This document shows positions 1-10,435 of a DNA stretch of 64,000 nt, piece by piece. Numbering within the stretch: position 1 is the stretch's first letter; the number at the start of each line of letters is the position of its first letter. This DNA is from Apostichopus japonicus (lineage: Eukaryota > Echinodermata > Holothuroidea > Aspidochirotida > Stichopodidae), in assembly GCF_037975245.1 (NCBI RefSeq), contig NC_092569.1, positions 24,167,168 through 24,231,167 of the forward strand, in the 5' to 3' direction. Below the pieces are notes generated by a model. It saw only the letters and a program-made list of their open reading frames with translations, was not told the origin of the DNA and did not search any database. The position numbers and the translations under genes are program-made.

Positions 1-3000
1 TAGGTAGTAATAGGTTTCTGTGAAGTGTACGCCTCTTTCCTCTCCCAAGCTCTTGCTCTACCACATACACAGGTATATCAGGGTTAACTCTCCTTAAAAC
101 TTTGTAAACCTCTTGACCCCAACGATCAGCTAGCTTGTGTTTACCTCTGAGGTGCACATTCCTCACTAGTACTCTGTCCTCTGGTTCAAGCTCATTTCCT
201 TTAGCCTTGGAGTCATATACGTGTTTGTTGTGTTGTGCTCTCTCTTTGGAGTGTTTTGCAGCTAGTTGGTGAGCAAATTCTAGTTTTTCTTGTAGTTGCT
301 CCGCATACTTATGGTGAGTTCTTGTGGATAGTACTGGTTTAGGGAGTTGCATTGCTACATCCGATGGGAGGATCGGGTTTCTACCAAACATGAGGAAATA
401 AGGTGCGTACCCAGTACTTGAGTGTTTAGTAGCGTTGTATGCATGACATAGTGGAGCTACAAACTCTTTCCAATTTGCTTTCTTCTCTTCAGACAGGGTA
501 CCTAACATGTCAAGAAGGGTGCGATTGAATCTCTCACAGATTGGGTTGCCTTGGGGGTGATAGGGTGTTGTCCTGGACTTTCTTATTCCTGCAATCTTGC
601 AAAGATGTCGGATCACTTCACTCTCAAAATTACGGCCTTGGTCAGAATGTAACCGGGTTGGGAAACCATAATGTACAAAAAAATTATCGAATAAGACACG
701 TGCTGTAGTACGAGCCGTCTGGTCTCTCGTGGGGAACGCCTGGGCATACTTCGTAAAATGGTCTGTGACTACCAGAATGTTTTCGTACCCTCCCTTTGAT
801 TGCTCAAGGGATAGATAGTCCATACATACCAGCTCCATTGGGGAAGATGTGTGGATGTTGACCAGTTTTGCCACACCTCCTGCTTTCTCATGTGTCTTGC
901 GACGGATACATCTACCACATGATTTGATATAGTCGCTCACATCACCTGCCATCTTTGGCCAGAAATATCTTTCTCTAAGTAGCTCTAATGTCCTTTCTTG
1001 ACCCATATGTCCTATTTCATCGTGCAGTCCAGCCATAGCCTTACCTCTATACAGTGGAGGTAGGACAAGCTGATACACATTCTCTCCCTGGGGATCGTTA
1101 TAGCATCGGTACAGTACTCCATCTCTTAAAAGAAATTTATCCCAATGTCGGAGTAATTGTTTAACACTGGGCGTTTCTGCTACGTACAGTCTTCGATTTG
1201 GGGGAAGACCTCTCTCTAGGTACCTAATTACTCGATAGATATCTGGATCTCGCTTCTGTCGATTCTGCCATAAATGGGGGTCGCCGCTCATCAGAGACTG
1301 GGGTTGATTTAAGTCAGTATCAGTACTACCATTACATTCCATCTTTAATACTCTTGTCTGGGAGCACAGGGTCTCTACCATGGGAAGTGGGTTCTCTCCA
1401 ACAGTGCACTTTGATAGCAAATGAACTTCACATATTGCTCGTACTGTGTCTCCAGTTAGGGTGTGGGGGTCGTCGGGGTGGGGTCTGCGGGACAATCCAT
1501 CTGCATCTCCATTCCTCTTACCTGGCCGATAATGAAGGTCATAATTGTAGGTGGATAGAGCTGCCAACCAACGATGTCCTGTAGCATCAAGTTTAGCTGT
1601 TGTATTTACATAGGTGAGGGGGTTATTATCTGTCAGGACAGTAAATTTACGACCATATAGGTACTCCTTAAACTTCTCCGTCACTGCCCACTTCAGAGAG
1701 AGAAATTCCAGTTTATGTGCAGGGTAGTGCATTTCACCCTTTCTCAGACCTCTGCTCGCATATGCTACTACCCTCTCTTTCCCATCTTGTGTCTGGTATA
1801 ATGCTGCCCCCAGCCCCAGTCCACTGGCATCAATGTGTAAGATGAAGGGCTTAGAGAAATCGGCAAAAGCAAGGATTGGGGGTGATGATAATTCCTTTAC
1901 TAGTGTCTCGAATGCAGCTTGGCACTCAGGGGTCCAATTCCAGGAGGGATCCTTTCTCTTCCCTGGGGGATGGGTTCCTGCTGTGAGGGCATGTAAGGGT
2001 TTCGCCATCTTTGAATAGTCCTTGATAAATCTACGGTAATAACCTGTAAATCCTAACAATGAGCGTACGTCGTGTACACTACGGGGTACGGGCCATGTCT
2101 GGAGTGCTTCAATTTTACTAGGGTCAGTCTCCACCCCCTCCTCGGATATGATGTGGCCAAGGTATTTAACTCTTTTACGGAGTAGTTGGCATTTGGATGG
2201 TTTCACTTTAAGGCCGTAATCTTCAAGTCTCTGGAAAACCGCTTTCAATCTCTCGAGGTGTTCTTCAAAGGTATGAGAAAAGATTATAATATCGTCAAGG
2301 TACACCAGACATTGTTGAAGGTTAAGGTCACCCATACACATCTCCATGAGGCGTTGAAAGGTTGCAGGGGCATTAGTTAGACCAAATGGCATGCGGTTAC
2401 ACTCATAAAAACCAAAGGGTGTCGTGAAGGCTGTTTTGTACTTCTCTTTCTCCTCTACCTCTATCTGCCAGTATCCACTTTTAAGATCTAGGGAGGAAAA
2501 CCACTTCGCACCTGCCAGGGCATCCAGACTCTCTTCAATACGAGGTAGAGCGTATGCATCTTTAATCGTCTTGGCATTCAATTTACGATAATCTATACAA
2601 AATCGAAGGGTTCCGTCTTTCTTTCTCACTAAAACTACAGGGGATGCAAACGGGCTGCAGGAGGGTCGAATAATATCACCATCCTCCATGTCCTTCAACA
2701 ATTTTCGGACCTCCTGATAATCAGCTGGGGGTATTCGCCGATGTCTCTCCTTAAAGGGGTTCGGGTCACTTAAGGGAATGGTATGCTTCACTGCTGTCGC
2801 ACAGCCTAGATCATTTTCATGTTTAGAGATGACCGCTTCATGTTTCTGCAATAGTGTCTCTATCTCTTTAAGTTGTGGTGGGGTCAACAGGGATTGGTCA
2901 ATGTCAAAATCGTCAAACGTTATCTCCTCGCTTGGACTCTGTACGTTGGCGCTCATACTCTGCGCCTTTCTCTCCCTCCCAGTTTTTGACACTGGAGCCT

Positions 3001-3883
3001 GCAGTACATCTACTCTGTGGATTTGACACACTTGCTTATTTCCCTTCAGGTAAACATCCTTCTTGGAAATATTGGTAATTTTTAAAGGGAAAGTCTTCAC
3101 TCTTTGGGAGATATCGATAACACCGGGACTAATAATCAGTCCCGAAGGCAGCCGGGCGTCTGGATCATATTCGGGAATTACATAAACTCTCTCTCCTTTA
3201 GGGGTCGTCGTCCTCGCCCTCCCTTTTACTAGAACTGATCTACCAGGTTGGATCTTGACATTACTATGGTGGTCGAGATATACCCTCCAGCCACTCTCTT
3301 CTGTATGGACCTTGGACTGTAACTCTCTATAGGCTGTCTGCCACGCTGAGGGAACTACGTTATGTTGTAAAAATTGTACCCCAAGGCATTCTCTACATTT
3401 CTCCATACAGCGGGATATGATATTAGTACCAAGAAGTAGGGGCACACCTTGGTTGTAGGGTGTGTCAAGGACAATAAGGGCACAGGTTTCATACTTCTCG
3501 TCTCTAAGGGTCACATGGTCAGGGAAGGTTATTGTTACTCTCACGTAGCCTAGATATGCCACGCTATGTCCTCCGCCCCCTTTCAGGTCAATAAGGCCAC
3601 GTAGGTCTCCTAAGGGCATGTAGGAGAGATATCTCTTGTAGAATGAATTAGCTATCATGGTCACTTGGGATCCGGTGTCAATGAGACTCTTGCAGTAGAC
3701 CCCATTAATTATAGCCGCACTCTCTGATGCATCTCCCACAATCTCATCTACTGGGGGGTACTCCTGGGGGCAAGGTCGGTTTGGGCCACTTACTGCTCCC
3801 CGGGTATAAGTGACCGTGGGGAGTTTAAATTCACCTGGGTTGATGTCCTGCAAAATGTTGCTATGTGGCCGGACTGGTTGCAC
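1..3883 (-). CDS. pol: Ty3/gypsy Pol polyprotein (protease, RT, RNase H, integrase), partial at window edge
   Basis: This is the Pol frame of a gypsy-type LTR retrotransposon, read right to left and still open at base 1. The domains lie in gypsy order. The aspartic protease has its DTGS site near 3668-3679. The reverse transcriptase has YLDD at 2291-2302. RNase H has an HIDASG-type first Asp near 1829 and TDNNPL further on near 1630. The integrase has an H-H-C-C zinc region near 900-1030, then the D,D,E core with MDYL near 820, HSDQG near 641 and CERFNR near 520. YLDD, DTG, the RNase H Asp and the integrase Asp all fall in one codon phase, and I see no stop between 3883 and 1. The phase is -1 relative to gag, which ends inside it, so Pol is probably made by frameshifting at 3823-3829. 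The end of the integrase and any env lie outside the window. The open frame suggests a young, possibly active copy. Confidence 0.92.
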   Translation of the reverse strand, partial: MQPVRPHSNILQDINPGEFKLPTVTYTRGAVSGPNRPCPQEYPPVDEIVGDASESAAIINGVYCKSLIDTGSQVTMIANSFYKRYLSYMPLGDLRGLIDLKGGGGHSVAYLGYVRVTITFPDHVTLRDEKYETCALIVLDTPYNQGVPLLLGTNIISRCMEKCRECLGVQFLQHNVVPSAWQTAYRELQSKVHTEESGWRVYLDHHSNVKIQPGRSVLVKGRARTTTPKGERVYVIPEYDPDARLPSGLIISPGVIDISQRVKTFPLKITNISKKDVYLKGNKQVCQIHRVDVLQAPVSKTGRERKAQSMSANVQSPSEEITFDDFDIDQSLLTPPQLKEIETLLQKHEAVISKHENDLGCATAVKHTIPLSDPNPFKERHRRIPPADYQEVRKLLKDMEDGDIIRPSCSPFASPVVLVRKKDGTLRFCIDYRKLNAKTIKDAYALPRIEESLDALAGAKWFSSLDLKSGYWQIEVEEKEKYKTAFTTPFGFYECNRMPFGLTNAPATFQRLMEMCMGDLNLQQCLVYLDDIIIFSHTFEEHLERLKAVFQRLEDYGLKVKPSKCQLLRKRVKYLGHIISEEGVETDPSKIEALQTWPVPRSVHDVRSLLGFTGYYRRFIKDYSKMAKPLHALTAGTHPPGKRKDPSWNWTPECQAAFETLVKELSSPPILAFADFSKPFILHIDASGLGLGAALYQTQDGKERVVAYASRGLRKGEMHYPAHKLEFLSLKWAVTEKFKEYLYGRKFTVLTDNNPLTYVNTTAKLDATGHRWLAALSTYNYDLHYRPGKRNGDADGLSRRPHPDDPHTLTGDTVRAICEVHLLSKCTVGENPLPMVETLCSQTRVLKMECNGSTDTDLNQPQSLMSGDPHLWQNRQKRDPDIYRVIRYLERGLPPNRRLYVAETPSVKQLLRHWDKFLLRDGVLYRCYNDPQGENVYQLVLPPLYRGKAMAGLHDEIGHMGQERTLELLRERYFWPKMAGDVSDYIKSCGRCIRRKTHEKAGGVAKLVNIHTSSPMELVCMDYLSLEQSKGGYENILVVTDHFTKYAQAFPTRDQTARTTARVLFDNFFVHYGFPTRLHSDQGRNFESEVIRHLCKIAGIRKSRTTPYHPQGNPICERFNRTLLDMLGTLSEEKKANWKEFVAPLCHAYNATKHSSTGYAPYFLMFGRNPILPSDVAMQLPKPVLSTRTHHKYAEQLQEKLEFAHQLAAKHSKERAQHNKHVYDSKAKGNELEPEDRVLVRNVHLRGKHKLADRWGQEVYKVLRRVNPDIPVYVVEQELGRGKRRTLHRNLLLP
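3784..3829 (-). promoter_or_regulatory. -1 ribosomal frameshift signal (U UUA AAC plus stem/pseudoknot)
   Basis: On the minus strand, TTTAAAC spans 3829-3823 and is phased in gag as T TTA AAC (Leu-Asn), the classical -1 slippery heptamer. After a 7-base spacer (3822-3816), GGTCACTTA (3815-3807) can pair with TAAGTGGCC (3792-3784), giving nine pairs with one G-U. The spacer TCCCC could also pair with GGGGA in the loop (3801-3797), which would make an H-type pseudoknot. The gag stop TAA at 3792-3790 lies in the 3' arm. Pol is open in exactly the -1 frame. Confidence 0.8.
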
Positions 3884-5049
3884 CTAAAACATCTGGTCTG
3901 GGGGCACTGACGAGCCAGGTGGCCTACAACCCCACATTTAAAACATTTTTGGGGCACCCTGTTCATCAATGGGGGTATATCATTTGACCTACGGGGTTTT
4001 GGGGTTGAGTAATCGCTCTCCTGTCTGTCTACTCTTTGGAGCTCCTCAAGTTTCTTGGTAAGCTCCCTAACCTTCACCTCCAAGTCAGGGACCACTGGGG
4101 ACGGGGCTGCCGAATGCATTAGTACTCTCCCGGTTTGAGCATTTCTTTTGAGGTGTCTCCGGTCGGCACACTCTTGTTCGGCCAAACGTGTCAGCCGAAG
4201 GAGATCTCCAAAATTTCTCGCCTCTTGGTAGTTGTGCCGAACGGCCCCCCTTACGTCATCGTCCACGAGCCCCTTCCAAAATACTACCCTAAGGGTCCGG
4301 TCCACCTCTTCTGCAGAGATCCCTCCTCTGTCCTTAGCCTTCATGACAAGGCTTTCTAATCTACACCCAAAGGCTGCAGTTGTTTCTCCTTTCTGCTGGT
4401 GTGTATTATAGGCCTGTGCTAGCAAGTCAGTCCCTGATTCCACAGTTCCATAAATTCCCTCCAGCTTTTCAACTATTTCCTCAATACTTGAGTTTGGGCC
4501 TAAATGTCTTACTACCCTTGCTGCTTGGCCCCTCAGGGAATTCCTTACTGCATTCTCTATAACCTCCTTAGAGTGCACTTCTTGTTGCAGGAGACAAGAG
4601 ATCTCGTACTCCCACATCTCAAAGTTTTCTACGCTTAATTTATTGTTGGTCTCCCCAGCAAAGACCGAAATTCTTGGGGGTTGGATGATGGTGGTCCCCA
4701 TGGGTTGGCGAGCTGGGGGAGCTGATCCCTCTGAGGATAAACTCAGGTTATCGTCTTTTTGCACAGTGTAACCTGCTAGCTTCAAGGCTTTGATCATGTC
4801 TTGTCGAGACATCTCGCTTGAGGGGCTTTGTATGGAAAGGCTAAGGGAAATTCCCTTGAAAACCTCATCCTTCAGATCTGTCACTGCCTTTTCTGCTATC
4901 TCTGCAGACACATACTCACACAAACCAACGCTAGGGTCACCATTAAACCTGAACGAAATTACTTCCCCTACTCTACCCATAAAATTCTTCAATTCTTCCA
5001 AGTCAATGTCCCGGGGGATACCCTTAACAGTTACAACCTTACCTTCCAT
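3790..5049 (-). CDS. gag: Gag of Ty3/gypsy element: RRM-like N-terminus, PNMA-like capsid, two zinc knuckles
   Basis: This structural protein would form the retrotransposon particle and bind its RNA. I place the start at the ATG at 5049 (ACCATGG, strong Kozak context), giving about 419 aa; an upstream in-frame ATG at 5106 would add 19 residues. Residues about 1-80 have the alternation of an RRM-like fold (VTVKGIP, then GLCEYVSAEIAEKAV). A capsid-like segment follows, with SLRGQAARVVRHL, IYGTVESGTDLLAQAYN and a Gly-rich turn, closely like the paraneoplastic Ma (PNMA) family, which descends from gypsy Gag. Two CCHC knuckles near the C-terminus (CFKCGVVGHLARQC and CFRCNQSGHIATFC) support nucleic-acid binding. 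The frame is intact and overlaps pol by about 94 bases. Confidence 0.9.
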   Translation of the reverse strand: MEGKVVTVKGIPRDIDLEELKNFMGRVGEVISFRFNGDPSVGLCEYVSAEIAEKAVTDLKDEVFKGISLSLSIQSPSSEMSRQDMIKALKLAGYTVQKDDNLSLSSEGSAPPARQPMGTTIIQPPRISVFAGETNNKLSVENFEMWEYEISCLLQQEVHSKEVIENAVRNSLRGQAARVVRHLGPNSSIEEIVEKLEGIYGTVESGTDLLAQAYNTHQQKGETTAAFGCRLESLVMKAKDRGGISAEEVDRTLRVVFWKGLVDDDVRGAVRHNYQEARNFGDLLRLTRLAEQECADRRHLKRNAQTGRVLMHSAAPSPVVPDLEVKVRELTKKLEELQRVDRQESDYSTPKPRRSNDIPPLMNRVPQKCFKCGVVGHLARQCPQTRCFRCNQSGHIATFCRTSTQVNLNSPRSLIPGEQ

Positions 5050-5426
5050 GGTTTCTATGGTAACGCGGGGGAAGACTGGAGTAATAAATATTAGTGTACA
5101 CCTCAAAAGGTCAAAAGTGTAAAGGCATGTGAAGGAATAATGGTTGTAAACTATTTAGGGTTATACTGTGCAGTAAGCTATTCTAGAAACCTCTCTGCAA
5201 AGACTGAAATGTATGCTACACGCTCAATTGTAACATTGGTGGAATTACTCATATAATACAACTTGTGAAAACTGGAACCAAAGATATGGATAAAAACTCT
5301 GCTCTCACTTTAAAGGCAATTAAGTTGAAAATGTTGGACATTTAAAATAACATTGAAATTAAGTATGACTGGGTGAACATGTCGCCTTCTCAGTGACCTA
5401 ATCTCAGAGAAATAAATTGTAATCAG
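5050..5426 (-). other. 5' leader of the gypsy element between primer binding site and gag
   Basis: About 380 bases separate the gag start from the primer binding site. No reading frame of note is present. The stretch would hold the packaging and leader sequence of the element RNA; no specific motif was recognised. Confidence 0.6.
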
Positions 5427-5444
5427 GTCCCATATCGGGCGCCA
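5427..5444 (-). other. Primer binding site, tRNA-Lys type
   Basis: The minus strand reads TGGCGCCCGATATGGGAC. The first ten bases equal the start of the classical tRNA-Lys3 primer site, and the last six (GGGAC plus the preceding base region) are also similar. It lies four bases inside the LTR end TACA, the position expected for a primer site next to the 5' LTR of a minus-strand element. Confidence 0.75.
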
Positions 5445-5448
5445 ATTA

Positions 5449-7195
5449 TGTAGCCGGTCAAAAACGCAGTGACGAGGCTTAAATATATTTTTAGGTTTGG
5501 GAAGATTACAAGTGGCACCTCCAAATCAGGGTAGGGCCGATTTACTCTGAGATCGTGGGGACAACTTAAAAAGGCGGAATGCTCACACAAAAACAAACAA
5601 ATAAAGGTAAAGTGGTGTGTTTACGATGCACATGGACGTTGTATTAATATCAATGGGGTTACTTTAACTTAATGTGAAATTATATAAATGGGTGTAACTT
5701 ACATATCTCGGAACTCTTACTTCTTATAACGACTCCACTGAACTTAATGGAAAAATAATACTTATCAGTCCCAACGAAAATAATAACAAAATCGCGGCGC
5801 GGGTCGACCGAATACAATTTGAGAACGAAATTGTCTCCTTGGGAAACTTCTAGGGCGGTTCACTTAGTTGGGGACGTCTCTGGATTGGGTGGTTCTCTGG
5901 ACAGCTCGCTACTCGGGGAAATAACCTCTTGGGGCGTCTCAGCTTGGGGCGTCTCTAGGAGAAACTGTTCATCACTCGGGTTGGGTCATCGCAGGGGTTC
6001 ACTTCCGGATCCAAACATTGAATAAAAATGGGAATTTATAGTTCAGTTCCATCACAACAGAAAATTATATCGTTGCCAGATATTAGTACAGGATGAAATA
6101 AAGTTCTGCCTCCATTGGTACAACTCCGGGTGATAAACTTTTATTAAATATGAAATTTCCTTGTAAAACAGTTCCAGGTTTTTACTAAAATAGAATATCC
6201 ATTTGTAGAACAAGCTCCAGGTATTCACTAAACTTCTATAAAAACTCCATGGGTAAATAGCTTCAATTAAGTGTCCATTTAACTTCTAATTAATTTAATA
6301 CTGGTCCTCTACTCTATTACTGGTGAAGTTAGTCTAAGGAAATAATTATGATCTCTTGCCCATCCATTTCAAACTTAATCCTTCCCTTCTTCTCCTATTA
6401 CTATTACAAACTCAACCCTCCCCCTCTTCTTCTCTAACTACTGTCACTCCTGTAAACTTAACTCGGCATCAGTGTCTTATCTTAATTTCCCCCTACCATG
6501 CTACCTTATTCACTCCATCCCATAATAATAAGAATACATCCCATAATAATAGTACAAGGCAACTCACACATGACCACCTTAAACCAATTAAACACAAAGC
6601 TTGGTTCATTGAATATTCATGATTTAGCCTTTGTCTCAACTTTCCTCCCTCCTACTCTAGACCAGCTTGTCCTCCACTTCCTGGTATCTGAGGTCCAGTG
6701 ACCAACCAGCTGTCAACTAATACTTAATACATAATTTACCAGACACATTACTTAATTTATGGTGTCCTTTGGTACATTTAAAATAATCATCTATCACCAA
6801 AACATTCCTATCTAACCAAACAAAAGTTATAAAATTGTCTATTTAACCCACAATTCTGAAAAGGATAGACTCTTGGAGCCACTCATATATTCCTAGAAAA
6901 TAGGACCACGCAAAACAATTACTTAGCTTAAGAAAAAGACAGGTCACACAGGGCCACCCGACCACTAACTGTTGCCATGTAGTAGTTAGCAATAAAAGTG
7001 AAAATTAAGGGAACTCATAAATCTACCAAGTAAAGGTTATTCATTGTCAAATGAATAAAAACAAAGAAACAAAAGAAAATGATCAAATGAATAAAAACAA
7101 AGATAAGAAAATGAAAGAAAATGATTAAATGGATAGAAACAAAAGGTGGAAAATAAAAGAAAATGATAACTATGCAAAACATTAACCATGTTATG
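5449..7195 (-). repeat. 5' LTR of the gypsy element and AT-rich flank (outer boundary unresolved)
   Basis: The plus strand begins TGTAGCCGGTC at 5449, the mirror of an LTR ending in ...CTACA next to the primer site. The partner LTR is outside the window, so the outer end cannot be fixed by comparison. The minus strand has possible TATA-like (near 6031) and AATAAA-like (near 6140) words, but they are not decisive. No convincing gene lies in this stretch; 7020-7160 is an A-rich repeat of AATGAATAAAAACAAAG-like words. Confidence 0.5.
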
Positions 7196-8179
7196 CTCTG
7201 GTTACACGCTCAAGATCATGATCTAGTAGATATTTGGTGTGACCGTAATCCTAAAACAAAACGCTATACCTGCCATTCTATATTGATGAGGCCATTCATT
7301 GTAGACTTGATTTCTTTTTAATTTCTTCTCATTTTAAAAATTGTATTTCCGATGCTATCATTTCTCCGATGTTTGGCTCTGATCATGATGGTATTGTTCT
7401 AAATGTATCTCTGGGACATCATATGGGCCCAGGTATTTGGAAACTTAATACTTCTTTATTGAGTGATGATAAGTATTGTGATTTAATAAGATCAACAATA
7501 AGTGATACATTAACTTCAAATATACAGATTTAAATCCTAGCCTACTCTGGGAGATTTGTAAGTTAAACGTTAGATCGGTTTCTATTCATTATTCCAAGTT
7601 ACAGGCCAGAATTTGTAAAGATGATGAGAGTAAAATTCATGAAAAAAAAATTGCTTTTTACAAGCAACTTTATTTGTAAGTCCCTCTGATGAGGTCAAAA
7701 ATATTTTGAATGGTGTTAGAGCAAAGCTGGAAACCCTTTATTATTTTAAGTTGAATGGAATCATTGTGCGTTCCAGAGCAAGATGGGTGGAGAAGTGGGA
7801 AAGAATACTTAACTTATACTTTTTGAGTTCAGAAAAAAAGAAATAAAAATGCAAATACTATAAATGAGTAAATTACTGATGATAACCACTTATTAAATAT
7901 GCTTGATTACATTTTGTCAGAGGCTGAAAGATTTTATTCAGATTTGTATACTAAAGATCACCATGTTTCTCTGTCTACCGTTTATTTAATATTGAATCAA
8001 CAACATATTTCTCTTGCAAATGATCAAAGCTCTAATTGTGAGGGATTATTAACATTGCAGGAATGCACGCCCTCGCTTCTTTCTATGACTGTAAACAAAG
8101 CTCCAGGGTCGGATCATTACCTGTTGATTTCTATGTCTCATTCTGATATTGGGCATTTGACAAAGGCTCCTTAGCATGA

Positions 8180-8957
8180 TGAGCAGGGTAAAGCTATTAT
8201 CTCTTTAATTCCTAAGCCTGATAAAGACACAAAACATCTTAAGAACTGGCGTCCCATTGCAGCGAAGTGCATTGCCTCTAGTGCAAAGATTGTTTGAGTT
8301 CCATCATTGGTTTGAGCAAACAGGTCTTTTAAAGGGTCGATTTATTGGAGGAAACATTAGATTAGTTCAGGATCTTATTTGGTATTGCGATGAAAGAGGG
8401 GTATCTGGTAGTTTGTTATTTATAGAATTTGGAAAAGCGTTTGACCGTATAGATTGGAGTTTTATTTATCTTACTCTTATAGCGTATTTCAACTTTGGTC
8501 CCCAATTTAAATCATCGGTCAATGTTCTGTATATATAGTAATACCACAGCATGTGTTTCAAATAATGGTTACTGTTATTTAGAGTTTCACAAGGCTGTCC
8601 ATTTAGTTCCTATCTCTTTATTCTTTGCACTGAAATTATATGGTTTTTAAGTAATTCTAATATGGAATTAAAGGTATTACAATTTCAGGGGCCTCTCTTA
8701 AAATATCTCAGTATGCAGATGATACTGTTGTAATAACTGATGGTTCTGATTCCTCTTTGGCAGAAGTCAATAAAGTGTTAAATTTGTTTTGCAGTGCTTC
8801 AGGTCTTAAGATTAATTTGGAAACATATCAATTGTCATTTCGCTGTAAGAATTACCCAGCGTACTTAAATCGTTTCAAATTTAGCAAGCGCTGTGATTCC
8901 ATAAAATATCTTGGAATCACTTGTTCCCATTACAAGGAGGATTGTGTTACAAGTTAA
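8180..8957 (+). pseudogene. Reverse transcriptase fragment of the L1/Tx1-like LINE
   Basis: Two open pieces carry recognisable RT blocks. One (about 8257-8538) has LVQDLIWYCDERG, then LLFIEFGKAFDRIDW (motif A). The second (about 8690-8957) has YADDTVVITDGSD (motif C) and SASGLKINLETYQLSF. The stretch between them, which should carry motif B, is degraded (SQGCPFSSYL-like near 8590). Frame breaks make a working polymerase impossible. Confidence 0.75.
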
Positions 8958-9906
8958 ATTATGTTCCTAACCTTTCTCGTATTAAACAATTGATTAATCT
9001 TTGATCTTCAAGGGTCCTTACACCAATAGGCAAGGTACTTTATTATTGAAACATTTGCTATTTCCCAGCTTGTATATTTGTTCACGGTGTTCCCTAATCC
9101 ACCAAATCCTTTTATGAAGGCTCTTAAATAAGTTACTCTATAATTTTTATATGGAGTAATAAACCTGATAAGGTTCAAAAAGGTCAGTTTTTTGTAATGA
9201 TAAAGGGACTGGGGGATTAAAAATGATAAATGTTAATACATTTGCAAATAGTTTGAAGACAAGTTGCGTAAAGTTATATGTTGATGACTAGTATAGACCT
9301 TGGAAGACTTTGTTTAGTTATGCTTTGGGTAACTATGGTGAACAATTTTTTCCCCATGTAATTTAGAAAGGGTGATATTAATTTATCTATATAATTGTTT
9401 TGTCCAGGCAGTTTGTGATGCCTGGGCAGAGTTTGGTTTCCCATTCCTGAGGGTATTATGTTAATCAATGTGTATCAAATAATAGTTTAATTAGAATTGA
9501 TAACCGTTTTAGTTACTTTGATGCTTTAAAGCAAAATAATGCGTGTTAAACTGATGACATTTTTACGCGGAATGACCATGTTTTCGTATATCGAGATTTC
9601 ATTAATAAATATAATATTATTACTTCTTATTATGGTAACATTTCAGTCCTGTTATAGTTGGAGGGTAAATTTAGGGGAAAAACATGGATCAAACTTAAAT
9701 GAGTGTTGTCTACTAAAAGTTTCTCTAACACAGAGAGCAGCGAATTTTGTATATAGGTCAGTTAGTTTCGAAATGTATGTTGCTCCTAGTTCCATAAAAA
9801 AATGCGAAGAAAAGTTTTCGGATAGAAATTTTAATTGGAGTTCTATTTTTTCTCTTCCTGTTATTGTAGTGCGGGAGGCTAAAATTCAGTATATTCAAAT
9901 TTTTTA

Positions 9907-10260
9907 TTGCATAGAATTATTGGAACAAATAAATTTTTGTTTCGTACTAATATTAAAGATACTCATCTTTGTTCTTTTTGTGGTTTGGAATACGAAACAT
10001 TGAAACATTTAGTTTGGAACTGTTCGTTGGTTAACAAATTCTGGGATGACATTTGTGGTAAGGGTTTAAGAGAGACCCGAGAGATGGATTTATTCACTGT
10101 GAATTTTGGGGTAATACAAGAGGGAGAATCTTTAATAAACTTAATTATTTTCTATGCTAAAAATTTTATATTTATTTGTAAACATAAAGGGGTTCCTCCC
10201 AATGACATGCCATTTTCACGTAAATTCAGGTTTGTATTGAGGTTGAAGTGTTTATTTTGA
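9907..10260 (+). pseudogene. C-terminal zinc-binding segment of the L1/Tx1-like LINE
   Basis: A frame with a C-x2-C...H-x4-C pattern (CSFCGLEYETLKHLVWNC) followed by FWDDI matches the zinc-binding region found after the reverse transcriptase in L1/Tx1 LINEs. It is the last recognisable piece before the A-rich tail. Confidence 0.7.
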
Positions 10261-10435
10261 AAAAAAATTGAAATAATTGAAAAATATAATTTTTTTCAAT
10301 TGTGCGTGAGGGTACGTAAGAGATGTTTACATTATGTTCACTCACAGTTTATTATTATTGAGATGATGTAAAAGTTTGTACTTACATATTTGTGTTCAGT
10401 TTTTGTTCACAAATAAAATGAATGAACGAATAGAG

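Larger units (their letters stand above)
7200..10435 (+). mobile_element. Decayed LINE of the L1/Tx1 type
   Basis: Broken pieces of one ORF2-like protein appear in order on the plus strand. An endonuclease remnant has DLVDIWCDRNP near 7220 and SDHDGIVLN then GIWKLN near 7380-7450. Reverse transcriptase pieces follow, with FGKAFDRIDW near 8430 and YADDTVV near 8715. A C-terminal zinc-binding segment has CSFCGLEYETLKHLVWNC near 9970. The endonuclease/RT/zinc order and the WKLN motif are typical of L1/Tx1 LINEs. Many stops and frame changes separate the pieces, so it is inactive. The 5' end is truncated within the endonuclease; the 3' end is probably the AAATGAATGAACG plus A-run near 10415-10440. 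Confidence 0.8.

Noticed and set aside
1-5450. Endogenous retrovirus with an envelope gene
   Set aside because: No env frame is visible; the part where it could lie is beyond base 1, so only an LTR retrotransposon is supported.
9539-10003. A 154-residue open frame as a separate membrane protein
   Set aside because: It overlaps in another frame the zinc-binding end of the LINE and lies within the decayed element; the hydrophobicity comes from AT-rich sequence.
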